Positions 33,605 through 43,480 are shown, counted from the stretch's first letter. The stretch is 64,000 nt of DNA from Lachnospiraceae bacterium UBA7202 (GCA_002490705.1 DKUO01000014.1:56216-120215); one strand, 5' to 3'. Numbers and translations: made by a program. Notes: generated by a model not told the origin, from the sequence alone.

Positions 33605-34300
33605 ATGGCTAATATACTGGTGTGCGACGACGACAGAGAGATTGTGGATGCGATCGAAATCTATCTTTTACAGGAGGGCTATACGATCTTTAAGGCCTAT
33701 GACGGACAGGAGGCGATCCGCATTCTGAAAGAACAGCAGATTCATCTGCTTCTCATCGACATTATGATGCCGAAGATGGACGGGATTCGTGCCACGTTAA
33801 AGATTCGGGAATATTCCAGTGTTCCCATCATTTTCCTCTCCGCCAAGTCGGAGGACAACGACAAGATTCTCGGGCTGAATATCGGTGCGGACGATTATAT
33901 CACCAAACCCTTCAATCCACAGGAGCTTGTGGCGCGGGTGAAATCCAACCTTCGCAGATACACGATGCTCGGAAATCTCAACACGGAAAATAATGCGCTT
34001 TTCCAGGTGGGCGGCCTTTGCATCAACGACGACACCAAGGAGGTGACAGTGGACGGGGAGAGCGTGAAGCTGACGCCCATCGAGTACAATATTTTGCTGC
34101 TGCTTGTCAAAAACTGCGGCCGTGTGTTCTCCATTAACCAGATCTACGAAAGCATCTGGAACGAGGAAGCCATCGGCGCAGACAATACGGTGGCGGTACA
34201 TATCCGGCATATCAGGGAAAAAATCGAGATTAACCCCAAGGAGCCGAGATACTTAAAGGTGGTGTGGGGCATCGGCTATAAGGTGGAAAAGGACGTTTAA
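33605..34300 (+). CDS. OmpR/PhoB-family response regulator
   Basis: A 231-residue regulator. The receiver domain has the acidic pocket DDD at 8-10, the phospho-acceptor D52 in LLLIDIMMPKMDG and K101 in ITKPF. A winged-helix DNA-binding domain (about 130-230) carries LTPIEYNILLLLVKNCGRVFSINQIYESIWNEEAIGADNTVAVHIRHIREKIE. Sequence style resembles the VanR-like and cell-envelope stress regulators common in Clostridia. GGGGAGGAAGCC precedes the start, and the partner kinase follows 29 bp downstream. Confidence 0.95.
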   Translation: MANILVCDDDREIVDAIEIYLLQEGYTIFKAYDGQEAIRILKEQQIHLLLIDIMMPKMDGIRATLKIREYSSVPIIFLSAKSEDNDKILGLNIGADDYITKPFNPQELVARVKSNLRRYTMLGNLNTENNALFQVGGLCINDDTKEVTVDGESVKLTPIEYNILLLLVKNCGRVFSINQIYESIWNEEAIGADNTVAVHIRHIREKIEINPKEPRYLKVVWGIGYKVEKDV

Positions 34301-34329
34301 AACGAACACGCAAAGGGAAGGAATAAGGG

Positions 34330-37131
34330 ATGGAAAATACAGAACGCGAAGAAAAGGTAGAAATGAGAAGGAAAAGGGACAGAAAACCCAAAAACAGGCG
34401 CGGCCTTCGGGCGGCACTGCGCATAGTACAGCACATTGTGCTGGCGGTTATGGTGTTTTCCATGATCGTTGTGATGGTGGGCACGACCATGCAGATTCAG
34501 TCTGTGAATCATTCCTGGGGAGGTACGGTCAGCTATGTCAGCTATACCCCCGATCCGGGAACGCCCTTTGAGGAGTCCAGAGTCTTTAACCAGATTTTCG
34601 GCCATGCGGCTGCGGACATTATCCGCTTCGGTGTGGTCAGCAGCCAGCTGGAGACGGAGGGCGTCTTTGACGGTGGCAAGATCGTGGATGTGACGGCTTA
34701 TAATTACCGAAACAGCGGACTGCCTGAAAAGTATGTGACGGCCAACTATCGGCTGGAGGATCTGCTCAAATGGCAGAAATACGGATTTGAGTGGACTACC
34801 GAGGCAATGACGGAGAGGGAAGCGTCGGACTTTTTGGCAAAAAAAACGCAGGTGACAACCATTGATCCGGACAGCGGTTACCGAAACACTTCGGACGCCG
34901 GTTATCTGAAATCGGATGTGGTAAGCTATACCACGGTCGAGGATGTGAGCACAGATACTGCCGTAAATGCAGGGGTTTCGTATACCGTTGATGATTCCGG
35001 GTTTGTGGAGGATTACCAGCCGGCGGGGGCGCTTGGCGATCACGCACAGGTCAAGGTAGAGACCGTGAACGGTGCGGAGGTGACGGTTGAGTATGCCGCT
35101 GAGGAAGAGACGGATGAGCGAGGCGGGGATGACGATACGGTTGTAGCCGACTACGATGTTTTGGTGAACCGCTATAAAACTGTGGACGGGAAAAAGCTGG
35201 AGGACTGTGTGTCCGACTGGGAGCTTTACTATGACCTTTGCCACAGCGTAGAGAAGGCGGCGGAGAGCCTTTCCTACAACTATGAGGAGTATCTCACATA
35301 TGCTGATTATTACAGCATGGAACATTCCAATGTGCGATATCTGATCGAAAAGAAGGTGGGGGAGGAGACCCAGTATTACAGCAATATGCCGGCGGGAAGC
35401 AGCGATAGAGAAACGGTGCAAAAAATGATGCGGGACTATGACACGCAGGAGAAGACAGCGGAGCCGCCTGCGGGGAAATTTATTTATTACAGTCCTGCGG
35501 ATATGAGATATGTGACCAATACCTCCATTGAGGAGAACACGATCAGTAAAATTCTGCAAAGCTACGACTATGCTTACCCGGAGTCGGTTAAAATCTGGAT
35601 CGGTGTAGACACCTCCTATCCGGCGGCGGACGCCTTCAGACAGGGAAGGGACTATCTGCCGAATCTCTGGATGTGGATGGCGGCGGCCATTGTCTGCGGT
35701 TTTCTATACCTGATTCTTTTTGTCTATCAGACGGTGACGGCGGGAAGAGAATATGATGATGAGGGGGTTAAGAGGATCAGGCTGAATGCGTTTGATCAGA
35801 TTCCCACGGAGGCGGCTCTGCTCATTTCCTTTGTCGTGGCGTTATTCGCCATTTGGATTGTGGTTGTAATGACGGAGCTTGCGGGATGCGATCCCACCGA
35901 TGTCGAATATTTCCGGGAAGCGATTCATCAGGATTGGTTTGCTGTGGCTCTGTTTGGAATTGTGTTTGCGGCGGATGCGGTGTTTACCTTTTTCTTCTAC
36001 AGTCTGGTCAGGAGGATCAAAGCGAGGGAATTGTTTAAAAACTCATATCTATACCGTCTGCTGCTTCGGTTAAAGCAGTTTGCGTGGCAGGTATATGATA
36101 ACGGAGGAATCGTCCAGCGAACTTGGGTGCCCTACGGCGCGTTCCTGCTGTTTCATCTGTTTGCCTTAAATGCCAGCAAGTATGGGGACTTAGACTTACT
36201 TTTGACTTTGTTGATCGGTATCGTGGATGTGCTTGTGGGCGTTCTGCTCTATAAGGACGCCAAAGAGCGGCAGGGCATTGTGCAGGGCATAGAAACCATA
36301 GCCGGGGGACAGGTGGAGTACCAGATTGACGCGGAGGAGCTGCACGGGGACAACAAGGTGCTTGCCAATTCTGTCAACAGCATCGGCAAGGGCATCAAGG
36401 AGGCCGTGGAGATCAGCATGAAGGACGAGCGCATGAAGGCCGATCTGATTACCAACGTGTCCCATGATATCAAGACGCCCCTTACTTCCATTATCAACTA
36501 TGTGGATTTATTGAAACGGGAGCGGGTGGATAACGAAAAGGTACAGAACTATATCCGTGTGCTGGATGAAAAGTCCCAGCGGTTAAAACAGCTTACGGAC
36601 GATCTGGTGGAAGCAAGCAAGATTACTTCGGGAAATATCAGCTATCATTTTGAGCGGATTAACCTCACGGAGCTGCTGAACCAGACCATCGGGGAATTTT
36701 CCGAGAAGTTTGAAACAAAAAACCTGATGACGGTTATGAACGTGAATACCCGGAATGTGGTGATTGAGGCGGACAGCCGCAGGATCTGGCGTGTGATGGA
36801 GAATTTGTTTAACAATGTCTACAAATACGCCATGCCGGGCACGCGGGTGTATGTGACCATGGATAAGCGGGAGAGCGGGAATCAGGACGGGGCGGAACAG
36901 ATCGAGATATCCATCAAGAATATTTCCGAAAATCCCCTGAACTGCAAACCGGAGGAATTGACGGAGCGCTTTATCAGAGGAGACGAATCAAGGACTACGG
37001 AGGGAAGCGGTTTGGGGTTGTCCATAGCTAAGAATTTAACGATAGCCCAGAAGGGGAATTTTGAGATCCAGCTGGACGGCGACCTGTTCAAGGTATTTCT
37101 GACTTTCCCGGCAGTGGGAGAAACAGTGTAA
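34330..37131 (+). CDS. Large sensor histidine kinase
   Basis: A 933-residue kinase. A membrane span at about 35-55 leads to a large extracellular region (about 56-445) with no recognised domain; further spans follow near 447-470, 495-518, 535-560 and 598-640. The cytoplasmic part has the H box NVSHDIKTPLTSIINYVDLLKRE with phospho-acceptor H712, the N box WRVMENLFNNVYKYAMPGT and the glycine box GSGLGLSIAKNL. It pairs with the upstream response regulator. The multiple spans and the ~390-residue ectodomain suggest detection of an envelope or extracellular signal. It ends at a strong bidirectional terminator. Confidence 0.93.
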   Translation: MENTEREEKVEMRRKRDRKPKNRRGLRAALRIVQHIVLAVMVFSMIVVMVGTTMQIQSVNHSWGGTVSYVSYTPDPGTPFEESRVFNQIFGHAAADIIRFGVVSSQLETEGVFDGGKIVDVTAYNYRNSGLPEKYVTANYRLEDLLKWQKYGFEWTTEAMTEREASDFLAKKTQVTTIDPDSGYRNTSDAGYLKSDVVSYTTVEDVSTDTAVNAGVSYTVDDSGFVEDYQPAGALGDHAQVKVETVNGAEVTVEYAAEEETDERGGDDDTVVADYDVLVNRYKTVDGKKLEDCVSDWELYYDLCHSVEKAAESLSYNYEEYLTYADYYSMEHSNVRYLIEKKVGEETQYYSNMPAGSSDRETVQKMMRDYDTQEKTAEPPAGKFIYYSPADMRYVTNTSIEENTISKILQSYDYAYPESVKIWIGVDTSYPAADAFRQGRDYLPNLWMWMAAAIVCGFLYLILFVYQTVTAGREYDDEGVKRIRLNAFDQIPTEAALLISFVVALFAIWIVVVMTELAGCDPTDVEYFREAIHQDWFAVALFGIVFAADAVFTFFFYSLVRRIKARELFKNSYLYRLLLRLKQFAWQVYDNGGIVQRTWVPYGAFLLFHLFALNASKYGDLDLLLTLLIGIVDVLVGVLLYKDAKERQGIVQGIETIAGGQVEYQIDAEELHGDNKVLANSVNSIGKGIKEAVEISMKDERMKADLITNVSHDIKTPLTSIINYVDLLKRERVDNEKVQNYIRVLDEKSQRLKQLTDDLVEASKITSGNISYHFERINLTELLNQTIGEFSEKFETKNLMTVMNVNTRNVVIEADSRRIWRVMENLFNNVYKYAMPGTRVYVTMDKRESGNQDGAEQIEISIKNISENPLNCKPEELTERFIRGDESRTTEGSGLGLSIAKNLTIAQKGNFEIQLDGDLFKVFLTFPAVGETV

Positions 37132-37134
37132 AGT

Positions 37135-37162
37135 AAAAAAGAGGGCTTATGCCCTCTTTTTT
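37135..37162. terminator. Bidirectional terminator
   Basis: Six A, GAGGGC, TTAT, GCCCTC, six T. The symmetric flanks serve the histidine kinase gene (+) and the convergent prs gene (-). Confidence 0.9.
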
Positions 37163-37167
37163 GTACC

Positions 37168-38361
37168 TCAGATGTCCAGCCTGCTCATTTCGCGGTTATT
37201 GTATCTTTCCAGAATCTGATGAATCTTGTCCGTAGGCGTGTAGATGTTGGCCATGGAGGCGTCGTGATTCATAAAGTCAATGATGGATGCGATGAATTTA
37301 CTCATGTCCGCCTCTATGTAGTAGGGCTTTTCCTTTAACTCCGGCGGCTGATAACAGAGATTGGTCGTCACAATCCGGTCAATGTAGCAGTTCTCGTAAG
37401 CCGCGTCGAAGGCGGAGAGCCCGTCTGTGAACAGCCCGAAGGTACAGCAGACAAAGACGCGCTTCGCGTTCATCTTTTTTAATTGTCTGGCGGTGTCGAT
37501 CATGCTGCCGCCGGAGGAGATAATGTCGTCGATGACGATGACGTCCTTGCCGTCTATGTTGTCTCCCAGAAATTCGTGGGCGACGATGGGATTTTTGCCG
37601 TCTACAATCGTGGAGTAGTCCCGGCGCTTATAGAACATGCCCGTGTCCACGCCGAGAACGTCGGCTAAGTATACGGCCCTGTCTAACGCTCCCTCGTCGG
37701 GACTGATCACGATGGTATGCTCCTTGTCAATGATCAAATTTTTCTCCATGCGAAGCAACGTCCGAATGAACTGGTAGGGGGGCATGAAGTTGTCGAATCC
37801 CCTGATGGGAACGGAGTTCTGCACGCGGGGGTCATGGGCGTCAAAGGTGATGAAATTGGATACGCCCATATCCATCAGCTCTTTGATGGCGTAGGCGCAG
37901 TCAAGGGATTCTCTGCCGTTTCTCTTGTGCTGGCGTCCCTCATAGAGAAAGGGCATGATCACGTTGATGCGGTGCGCCTTGCCGTTTATGGCGGAAATGA
38001 TCCGTTTTAAATCCTGATAATGGTCGTCCGGCGACATATAATTTGTGAAACCGTTCATGGTGTAGGTAATGCTGTGATTACATACGTCCGTGAGCAGAAA
38101 AATATCCTTGCCGCGGACGGAATCGCTCAGAACGGCCTTTCCCTCTCCGGTTCCGAAACGGGGGCAGTCCACCTCCATCAGGTAGTTGTCTTCCATATAA
38201 CCGTGAAACGCCGGATCGTTTTTTACATTGTTTTTCAGATTGCGGCGGTATTCCACTAAATGGAAGTTGATTTTTTCTGCCAGAGGAAGGGCAGCCCTGG
38301 GGGCAAGAAGCTTCATGGCAGCCACCGGCATAGAATGTTCGAGTTGTTCTGTGTTGGCCAT
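37168..38361 (-). CDS. prs: Ribose-phosphate pyrophosphokinase (long form)
   Basis: A 397-residue PRPP synthetase making 5-phosphoribosyl 1-diphosphate from ribose 5-phosphate and ATP for nucleotide, histidine and tryptophan synthesis. The PRPP loop VIVIDDIISSGGSMIDTA and the segment VISPDEGALDRAVYLADVLG are clear. It is longer than the usual ~315 residues, with extra N-terminal sequence and inserts; a long form of this kind is familiar in Clostridia. ATG 38361 follows GGAG, and the longer frame lacks a site. A small CGTGC/GCACG hairpin (38378-38392) sits in the leader just above the ribosome binding site. Confidence 0.9.
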   Translation of the reverse strand: MANTEQLEHSMPVAAMKLLAPRAALPLAEKINFHLVEYRRNLKNNVKNDPAFHGYMEDNYLMEVDCPRFGTGEGKAVLSDSVRGKDIFLLTDVCNHSITYTMNGFTNYMSPDDHYQDLKRIISAINGKAHRINVIMPFLYEGRQHKRNGRESLDCAYAIKELMDMGVSNFITFDAHDPRVQNSVPIRGFDNFMPPYQFIRTLLRMEKNLIIDKEHTIVISPDEGALDRAVYLADVLGVDTGMFYKRRDYSTIVDGKNPIVAHEFLGDNIDGKDVIVIDDIISSGGSMIDTARQLKKMNAKRVFVCCTFGLFTDGLSAFDAAYENCYIDRIVTTNLCYQPPELKEKPYYIEADMSKFIASIIDFMNHDASMANIYTPTDKIHQILERYNNREMSRLDI

Positions 38362-38446
38362 TTTTTCTCCAATGAAACGTGCTCCTGGCACGATTTTTAT
38401 GTAGTATGAATTTTTAGGAAGATGCTCAAGATGTTTAACTACAAAA

Positions 38447-38477
38447 ATTATATATCATTACAGGGGGAACCTGTCAA
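38447..38477 (-). promoter_or_regulatory. Promoter of prs
   Basis: On the minus strand a consensus TTGACA (38472-38477) is followed by TATATA at 17 bp or TATAAT at 19 bp. The leader to the prs start is about 80 nt. Confidence 0.65.
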
Positions 38478-38512
38478 GGGCTTATATTTCCCAAAATAAA
38501 AATGCGTTTTGC

Positions 38513-38541
38513 TTTACAAGAGGGGCAAGATGTTGTAAAAT
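38513..38541 (+). promoter_or_regulatory. Promoter of der-plsY-gpsA
   Basis: TTTACA, 17 bp and TAAAAT, 44 bp upstream of der. It is divergent from the prs promoter. Confidence 0.6.
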
Positions 38542-38584
38542 CAAGCGGTATATGACTTGTTTGCAGTAGAATGGAGATCGTGAC

Positions 38585-39922
38585 ATGGGCAAAAAAAATA
38601 CCAAGCCGATCGTGGCGGTGGTGGGAAGGCCGAATGTGGGAAAGTCCACCCTGTTTAACGCTTTGGCTGGCGAGAATATAGCGATCGTGAAAGATACGCC
38701 CGGCATTACCAGAGACCGGATTTACACGGATGTCTCCTGGACCGACCGGAATTTTACATTGATAGATACCGGCGGTATTGAGCCGGACAGTAAGGATATC
38801 ATTCTCTCCCAGATGCGGGAACAGGCGCAGATTGCCATAGATACGGCGGATGTGATTATTTTTCTGGTGGACGTCAAACAGGGACTACAGGATGCGGACT
38901 CGAAAGTGGCCGATATGCTCAGAAGGTCGAAAAAGCCGGTCGTGTTAGCGGTCAATAAAGTGGACGATTTTAAAAAATATATGGCGGACGTCTATGAGTT
39001 TTACAATTTGGGCATCGGGGAACCTTTTCCCATATCTGCCGCCAACCGCCTCGGTTTCGGGGAGTTTTTGGATGAAGTGATTTCTCATTTCAGCCAGGAT
39101 GCGGGAGGAGAGGAGGAAGACGAGCGCATTAAGGTGGCGATTATCGGAAAGCCCAATGTGGGGAAGTCTTCCGTGATCAACCGGCTCATCGGTGAAAACC
39201 GCCTGATTGTCTCGGATATTGCGGGTACCACAAGGGACGCTGTGGATACACCGATCACGCATAACGGCAAGGAATATGTGTTTATCGACACGGCGGGGCT
39301 TAGAAGAAAGAATAAGATCAAGGAAGAGCTGGAGCGCTATATGATCATCCGCACGGTGTCGGCGGTGGAGCGGGCGGATATCGCCGTGCTTTTGATAGAC
39401 GCCGTGGAGGGCGTGACGGAGCAGGACGCCAAGATCGCCGGAATTGCCCATGACAGAGGAAAGGCTGTCATTATTGCGGTAAATAAGTGGGACGCCATCG
39501 AGAAGGACAACCAGACGGTGAAGGAGTACACGCAAAAGATAAAACAGGTGTTATCTTTTATGCCCTATGCGGAGATCATGTTTATCTCGGCGGTGAGCGG
39601 ACAGCGGTTGATGAAGCTCTATGATGTGATTGACGCGGTGAATGAGAATCATTCCATGCGCGTGGCGACAGGCGTGTTAAACGAGATTGTGACGGAGGCG
39701 GTGGCGCTGCAACAGCCTCCATCCGATAAGGGAAAGAGGCTTCGCATCTATTACACCACGCAGGTTGCGGTGAAGCCGCCCACCTTTGTGATTTTTGTAA
39801 ACGACAAGGAACTGATGCATTTTTCCTATCTGCGGTATTTGGAGAACCAGATTCGTGACACCTTTGGGTTTGTGGGAACGCCCTTAAAATTTTTTGTCAG
39901 AGAGAGAAAGGAAAATAGATAA
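38585..39922 (+). CDS. der: GTPase Der (EngA), double-GTPase ribosome assembly factor
   Basis: A 445-residue protein with two GTPase domains in tandem: GRPNVGKSTLFN, DTPGITRDR and NKVDD in the first; GKPNVGKSSVIN, DIAGTTRDA, DTAGLRRK and NKWDAIEK in the second. A C-terminal KH-like domain follows (QVAVKPPTFVIFVNDKELMHFSYLRYLENQIRDTFGF). It is essential for 50S assembly. plsY starts 2 bp after its stop. Confidence 0.98.
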   Translation: MGKKNTKPIVAVVGRPNVGKSTLFNALAGENIAIVKDTPGITRDRIYTDVSWTDRNFTLIDTGGIEPDSKDIILSQMREQAQIAIDTADVIIFLVDVKQGLQDADSKVADMLRRSKKPVVLAVNKVDDFKKYMADVYEFYNLGIGEPFPISAANRLGFGEFLDEVISHFSQDAGGEEEDERIKVAIIGKPNVGKSSVINRLIGENRLIVSDIAGTTRDAVDTPITHNGKEYVFIDTAGLRRKNKIKEELERYMIIRTVSAVERADIAVLLIDAVEGVTEQDAKIAGIAHDRGKAVIIAVNKWDAIEKDNQTVKEYTQKIKQVLSFMPYAEIMFISAVSGQRLMKLYDVIDAVNENHSMRVATGVLNEIVTEAVALQQPPSDKGKRLRIYYTTQVAVKPPTFVIFVNDKELMHFSYLRYLENQIRDTFGFVGTPLKFFVRERKENR

Positions 39923-39924
39923 AA

Positions 39925-40602
39925 GTGGTACGCATTATTTGTTTGTTGATCGGATATGTGTTTGGGCTGTTTCAGACGGCGTATATTTACGGAAGGCTGC
40001 ACGGTATTGATATCAGGAACTACGGGAGCGGCAATGCGGGAACGACGAATACGCTCCGGGTGTTCGGGACGAAGGCCGGGCTTTTGGTACTTGTGGGCGA
40101 TATCATGAAATGCATTCTGGCAGTTGTGGTTACGGGTGTTATTTTTGGCAGCTCACACACGGATATGATTTATCTGTTGAAAATGTACACGGCGGCAGGC
40201 GCTATTATCGGTCATAATTTTCCCTTTTATCTGAAATTCAAAGGGGGAAAAGGAATTGCGGCTACGGCGGGATTGATTTTGTCCTTTCATCCGTATCTGA
40301 TTCCCATGGGCCTGATCCTGTTTTTCGGGGCATTTTTTATCACCCACTATGTATCGCTGGGATCGCTTTTGGTATATGCTGGCTTTATGATTGAGACGGT
40401 TATTTTAGGGCAGATGGGCGTTTTCGGCATGACGCAGCCGCGGTTGAACGAAATGTATGTGATTCTCGCGCTGCTGACGGCGATGGCGTTCTGGAAGCAT
40501 CGGGAGAATATTAAGAGATTACTTAGCGGTACGGAGCGGAAGACCTATCTGACACATAAAAATGAAGCAGAGAATAGAGATGTGGAAAATAAGGAAGCAT
40601 AA
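39925..40602 (+). CDS. plsY: Glycerol-3-phosphate acyltransferase PlsY
   Basis: A 225-residue membrane enzyme with about five spans that transfers the acyl group of acyl-phosphate (made by PlsX, encoded at 6145) to glycerol 3-phosphate. Active-site loops are IRNYGSGNAGTTNTLRVFG and GHNFPFYLKFKGGKGIAAT. It starts with GTG after AAGGAAAATAG. The C-terminal tail past the last span is about 25 charged residues longer than usual. It is cotranscribed with der and gpsA, so lipid entry steps cluster here. Confidence 0.95.
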   Translation: MVRIICLLIGYVFGLFQTAYIYGRLHGIDIRNYGSGNAGTTNTLRVFGTKAGLLVLVGDIMKCILAVVVTGVIFGSSHTDMIYLLKMYTAAGAIIGHNFPFYLKFKGGKGIAATAGLILSFHPYLIPMGLILFFGAFFITHYVSLGSLLVYAGFMIETVILGQMGVFGMTQPRLNEMYVILALLTAMAFWKHRENIKRLLSGTERKTYLTHKNEAENRDVENKEA

Positions 40603-40623
40603 GAAGCGAAAGGGAGGCAGGAC

Positions 40624-41640
40624 ATGGCTGATATCAGTATCATAGGTGCGGGAAGCTGGGGCACGGCGTTAGCGGTGCTTCTTCACAACAACGGGCATAA
40701 GGTTACGGTCTGGTCGATTGTAGAGTCGGAGATCCAGATGCTTGAGAAAGAGCACGAGCACAAGGATAAACTGCCCGGTGTTAAACTTCCGGAAGATATG
40801 ATATTTACCACGGATCTGGCGTCTGCGGCGGCGGACAGGGACGTGCTTGTGCTGGCAGTGCCTTCTCCTTATACCAGAAGTACCGCGCATTCAATGAAGC
40901 CCTTTGTAAAAGCGGGACAGATCATCGTCAATGTGGCAAAGGGAATCGAAGAAAAGAGCCTGATGACGCTCTCACAGATCATAGAAGAGGAGATTCCGCA
41001 GGCGGAAGTGGCGGTGCTTTCCGGGCCCTCCCATGCGGAGGAGGTGGGCCGGGGCATTCCGACCACGATTGTGGTCGGCGCGGCTAAGAAGGCCACGGCG
41101 GAGTATTTGCAGAATATTTTTATGAACGAGGTGTTCCGGGTCTATATCAGCCCGGATGTGCTGGGGATAGAGCTTGGAGCGGCCCTTAAGAACGTGGTGG
41201 CGCTGGCGGCCGGTATTGCCGACGGACTTGGCTACGGGGACAACACGAAGGCGGCGCTCATTACCAGAGGCATTGCGGAGATTGCAAGGCTTGGCCTTGC
41301 AATGGGCGGCAGAATTGAGACGTTCAGCGGGTTGACCGGCATCGGGGATCTGATTGTGACCTGTGCTTCCATGCATTCGAGAAACCGCAGGGCCGGGATC
41401 CTGATCGGGAAAGGCTACACCATGGAGCAGGCCATGGACGAGGTGAAGATGGTGGTGGAAGGCGTATATTCCGCTAAGGCCGCCATGGGGCTTGCAGAAA
41501 AATACCACGTGCAGCTGCCCATCATCGAGCAGGTGAACGCGGTATTGTTTGAGGGGATGCCGGTGGACGAAGCTGTGAAAAATCTGATGCTTCGCGATAA
41601 GAAGATTGAAAATCCTTTGATTCCGTGGGAGGAGTCCTGA
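40624..41640 (+). CDS. gpsA: Glycerol-3-phosphate dehydrogenase [NAD(P)+]
   Basis: A 338-residue enzyme that supplies sn-glycerol 3-phosphate, the PlsY substrate. The Rossmann motif is IIGAGSWGTALAVLL at the start; the catalytic region is LGAALKNVVALAAGIADGLGYGDNTKAALITRGIAE, and TCASMHSRNRR follows. AAAGGGAGGCAGGAC precedes the ATG. It ends the der-plsY-gpsA run and converges on the MerR gene 9 bp away with no visible terminator. Confidence 0.97.
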   Translation: MADISIIGAGSWGTALAVLLHNNGHKVTVWSIVESEIQMLEKEHEHKDKLPGVKLPEDMIFTTDLASAAADRDVLVLAVPSPYTRSTAHSMKPFVKAGQIIVNVAKGIEEKSLMTLSQIIEEEIPQAEVAVLSGPSHAEEVGRGIPTTIVVGAAKKATAEYLQNIFMNEVFRVYISPDVLGIELGAALKNVVALAAGIADGLGYGDNTKAALITRGIAEIARLGLAMGGRIETFSGLTGIGDLIVTCASMHSRNRRAGILIGKGYTMEQAMDEVKMVVEGVYSAKAAMGLAEKYHVQLPIIEQVNAVLFEGMPVDEAVKNLMLRDKKIENPLIPWEES

Positions 41641-41649
41641 GGGAAGCTG

Positions 41650-42054
41650 TCAGTCCGTCCAGTTGGCCGGGTTGGTGTCGTCAGGGATCCGGCCCTCCAG
41701 AATTTCTTTATAGTGTTTTAGCTTCTGATCCATATAGTCGGCGGTGGCCTGAGCCTCCGCCACTTTTTTATGCGCCGCTTCCCGCTGTTTTGCGATAATC
41801 TGATATCTGGCAAGAAGATTCTCTTCGGATTCTTCAAGCTGGCATAAGTCGAAGTATTTCTTGATATCCTTGACGGGCATGCCGCATTTTTTCAGATAAG
41901 AGATTCCCCGCATCCAATTGACGGCGGTTTCATCGAAGATGCGGTGGTTTCCGCCGTCTCTTTTACAGGGCAGTAAATCGATATCCGTATAGTAGCGTAT
42001 GGTGTGTTCCGTGGTTTGGAACATTTTGGCAAATTCTTTGACAGTGTAGGTCAT
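41650..42054 (-). CDS. MerR family transcriptional regulator
   Basis: A 134-residue regulator. The winged helix-turn-helix opens with YTVKEFAKMFQTTEHTIRYYTDIDLLPCKRDGGNHRIFDE, and a dimerising coiled coil fills residues about 80-125. There is no cysteine-based metal site at the C-terminus, so a metal sensor is unlikely. It starts behind AAGGAG and lies downstream of the SNF-type transporter in the same direction, which it may control. Confidence 0.9.
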   Translation of the reverse strand: MTYTVKEFAKMFQTTEHTIRYYTDIDLLPCKRDGGNHRIFDETAVNWMRGISYLKKCGMPVKDIKKYFDLCQLEESEENLLARYQIIAKQREAAHKKVAEAQATADYMDQKLKHYKEILEGRIPDDTNPANWTD

Positions 42055-42092
42055 ATGTGCTCTCCTTATTCAGCAGTTCCTCTTAGGTATCG

Positions 42093-43451
42093 TCAGCTGG
42101 TCCAACCCTTTAGCATAAGGAAAATCAGCAGTATGGGCAGGATGAAGGTGACATAGATGCGAATTCCCCGCGGCATTTTCAATCCTTCGCCGGTATTGGT
42201 TTCCTTCAGATATTTCTCAAATCCCCAGCCGGACCGTGTCACGCAGAACAGCAGATAGATGAGCGAACCGATGGGAAGGAGAATGTTGCTGACCAGAAAA
42301 TCCTCCAGATCCAGAACGGTGCTTCCATCTCCTAAGGGCTGGAACGATGACCAGATATTGAATCCCAACGCGCAGGGCAGCGAGAGGATAAAGAGCACAA
42401 GCAAATTGATCAGGCAGGATTTCTTTCTGCTTAAACCAAACAAGTCCATCCCGCAGGAGATGATATTTTCAAACACTGCAAGAATTGTGGAGAATGCCGC
42501 AAACGTCATAAAGACAAAGAACAGTGTCCCCCATACCCGTCCGCCGATCATATGATTAAAAATATTCGGCAGGGTGATAAAGATCAGACTGGGGCCCATA
42601 TCCGGGCGGATATCAAAAGCAAAGCAGGTCGGAAAAATGATCAAACCCGACACAAGAGCGACAAAGGTGTCTAAGACGGCGATATTGACGGACTCTCCCA
42701 ACAGCGTATGACTTTTATCAATATAGCTTCCGAATATGGCCATTGCGCCGATTCCCAGACTCAGTGTAAAAAACGCCTGATTCATAGCGGCTGTTATTGT
42801 TTCCGTAATACCCACATCCCGCATTCTCTGTACATCAGGCAGGAGATAGAATTTCAGACCTTCTGTGCCTCCGGGAAGTGTTACGCCGCGTATGGCCAGT
42901 ACCACAATAATCAAAAGCAGCAGAGTCATCATAACCTTTGTAATCCGCTCAACCCCTTTTTGGAGACCAAGGGAGCAGATCAGGATGCCGGCTGCGACGA
43001 CGATCGCCATGACGGTGGTTAAAACGGCAGGGCTTTCCAGCATCTCCTGAAACAGACCGGCCACCTCCTCCTGATTCTTTCCCGTAAATCTTCCGGTCAG
43101 CATCAGATAAAAATAGTACAGCATCCATCCCGCCACGGTGGTGTAGAACATCATCAGCAGATAATTGCCCGCCATTCCCAGATAGCCGTGCAGATGCCAC
43201 TTTTGTCCGGGATGCTCCAGCTTCGTAAAGCTTTTGATGATGCTTTTCCGGCTGGCACGCCCTACGGCAAATTCCATGGTCATCACAGGTATGCCCATAG
43301 AGACCAGAAAGAACAGATAAAACAGGACGAACATGCCGCCGCCGTACATACCGGCAATATAGGGAAATCTCCATACATTGCCGATCCCGATAGCACACCC
43401 CGCCGATAACAAAATAAAGCCCATCCGTGAGCCGAAAGTTTCTCTTTCCAC
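42093..43451 (-). CDS. Neurotransmitter:sodium symporter (SNF) family transporter
   Basis: A 452-residue transporter with about eleven to twelve spans and the LeuT-like opening FGSRMGFILLSAGCAIGIGNVWRFPYIAGMYGGGMFVL, where the unwound first helix binds sodium and substrate. Bacterial members import amino acids, including tryptophan and other hydrophobic ones. The start is GTG 43451 with GGAGG nine bases upstream. The MerR gene follows 38 bp downstream. Amino-acid uptake is likely; the exact substrate cannot be read. Confidence 0.92.
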   Translation of the reverse strand: MERETFGSRMGFILLSAGCAIGIGNVWRFPYIAGMYGGGMFVLFYLFFLVSMGIPVMTMEFAVGRASRKSIIKSFTKLEHPGQKWHLHGYLGMAGNYLLMMFYTTVAGWMLYYFYLMLTGRFTGKNQEEVAGLFQEMLESPAVLTTVMAIVVAAGILICSLGLQKGVERITKVMMTLLLLIIVVLAIRGVTLPGGTEGLKFYLLPDVQRMRDVGITETITAAMNQAFFTLSLGIGAMAIFGSYIDKSHTLLGESVNIAVLDTFVALVSGLIIFPTCFAFDIRPDMGPSLIFITLPNIFNHMIGGRVWGTLFFVFMTFAAFSTILAVFENIISCGMDLFGLSRKKSCLINLLVLFILSLPCALGFNIWSSFQPLGDGSTVLDLEDFLVSNILLPIGSLIYLLFCVTRSGWGFEKYLKETNTGEGLKMPRGIRIYVTFILPILLIFLMLKGWTS

Positions 43452-43480
43452 TTCCTTTTGCCTCCGTATGTTTCTGTATA

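Noticed and set aside
38371..38400. CGTGC/GCACG hairpin followed by ATTTTTAT as a plus-strand terminator
   Set aside because: No plus-strand gene ends nearby, the stem has only 5 bp, and it lies in the leader of the oppositely oriented prs gene.
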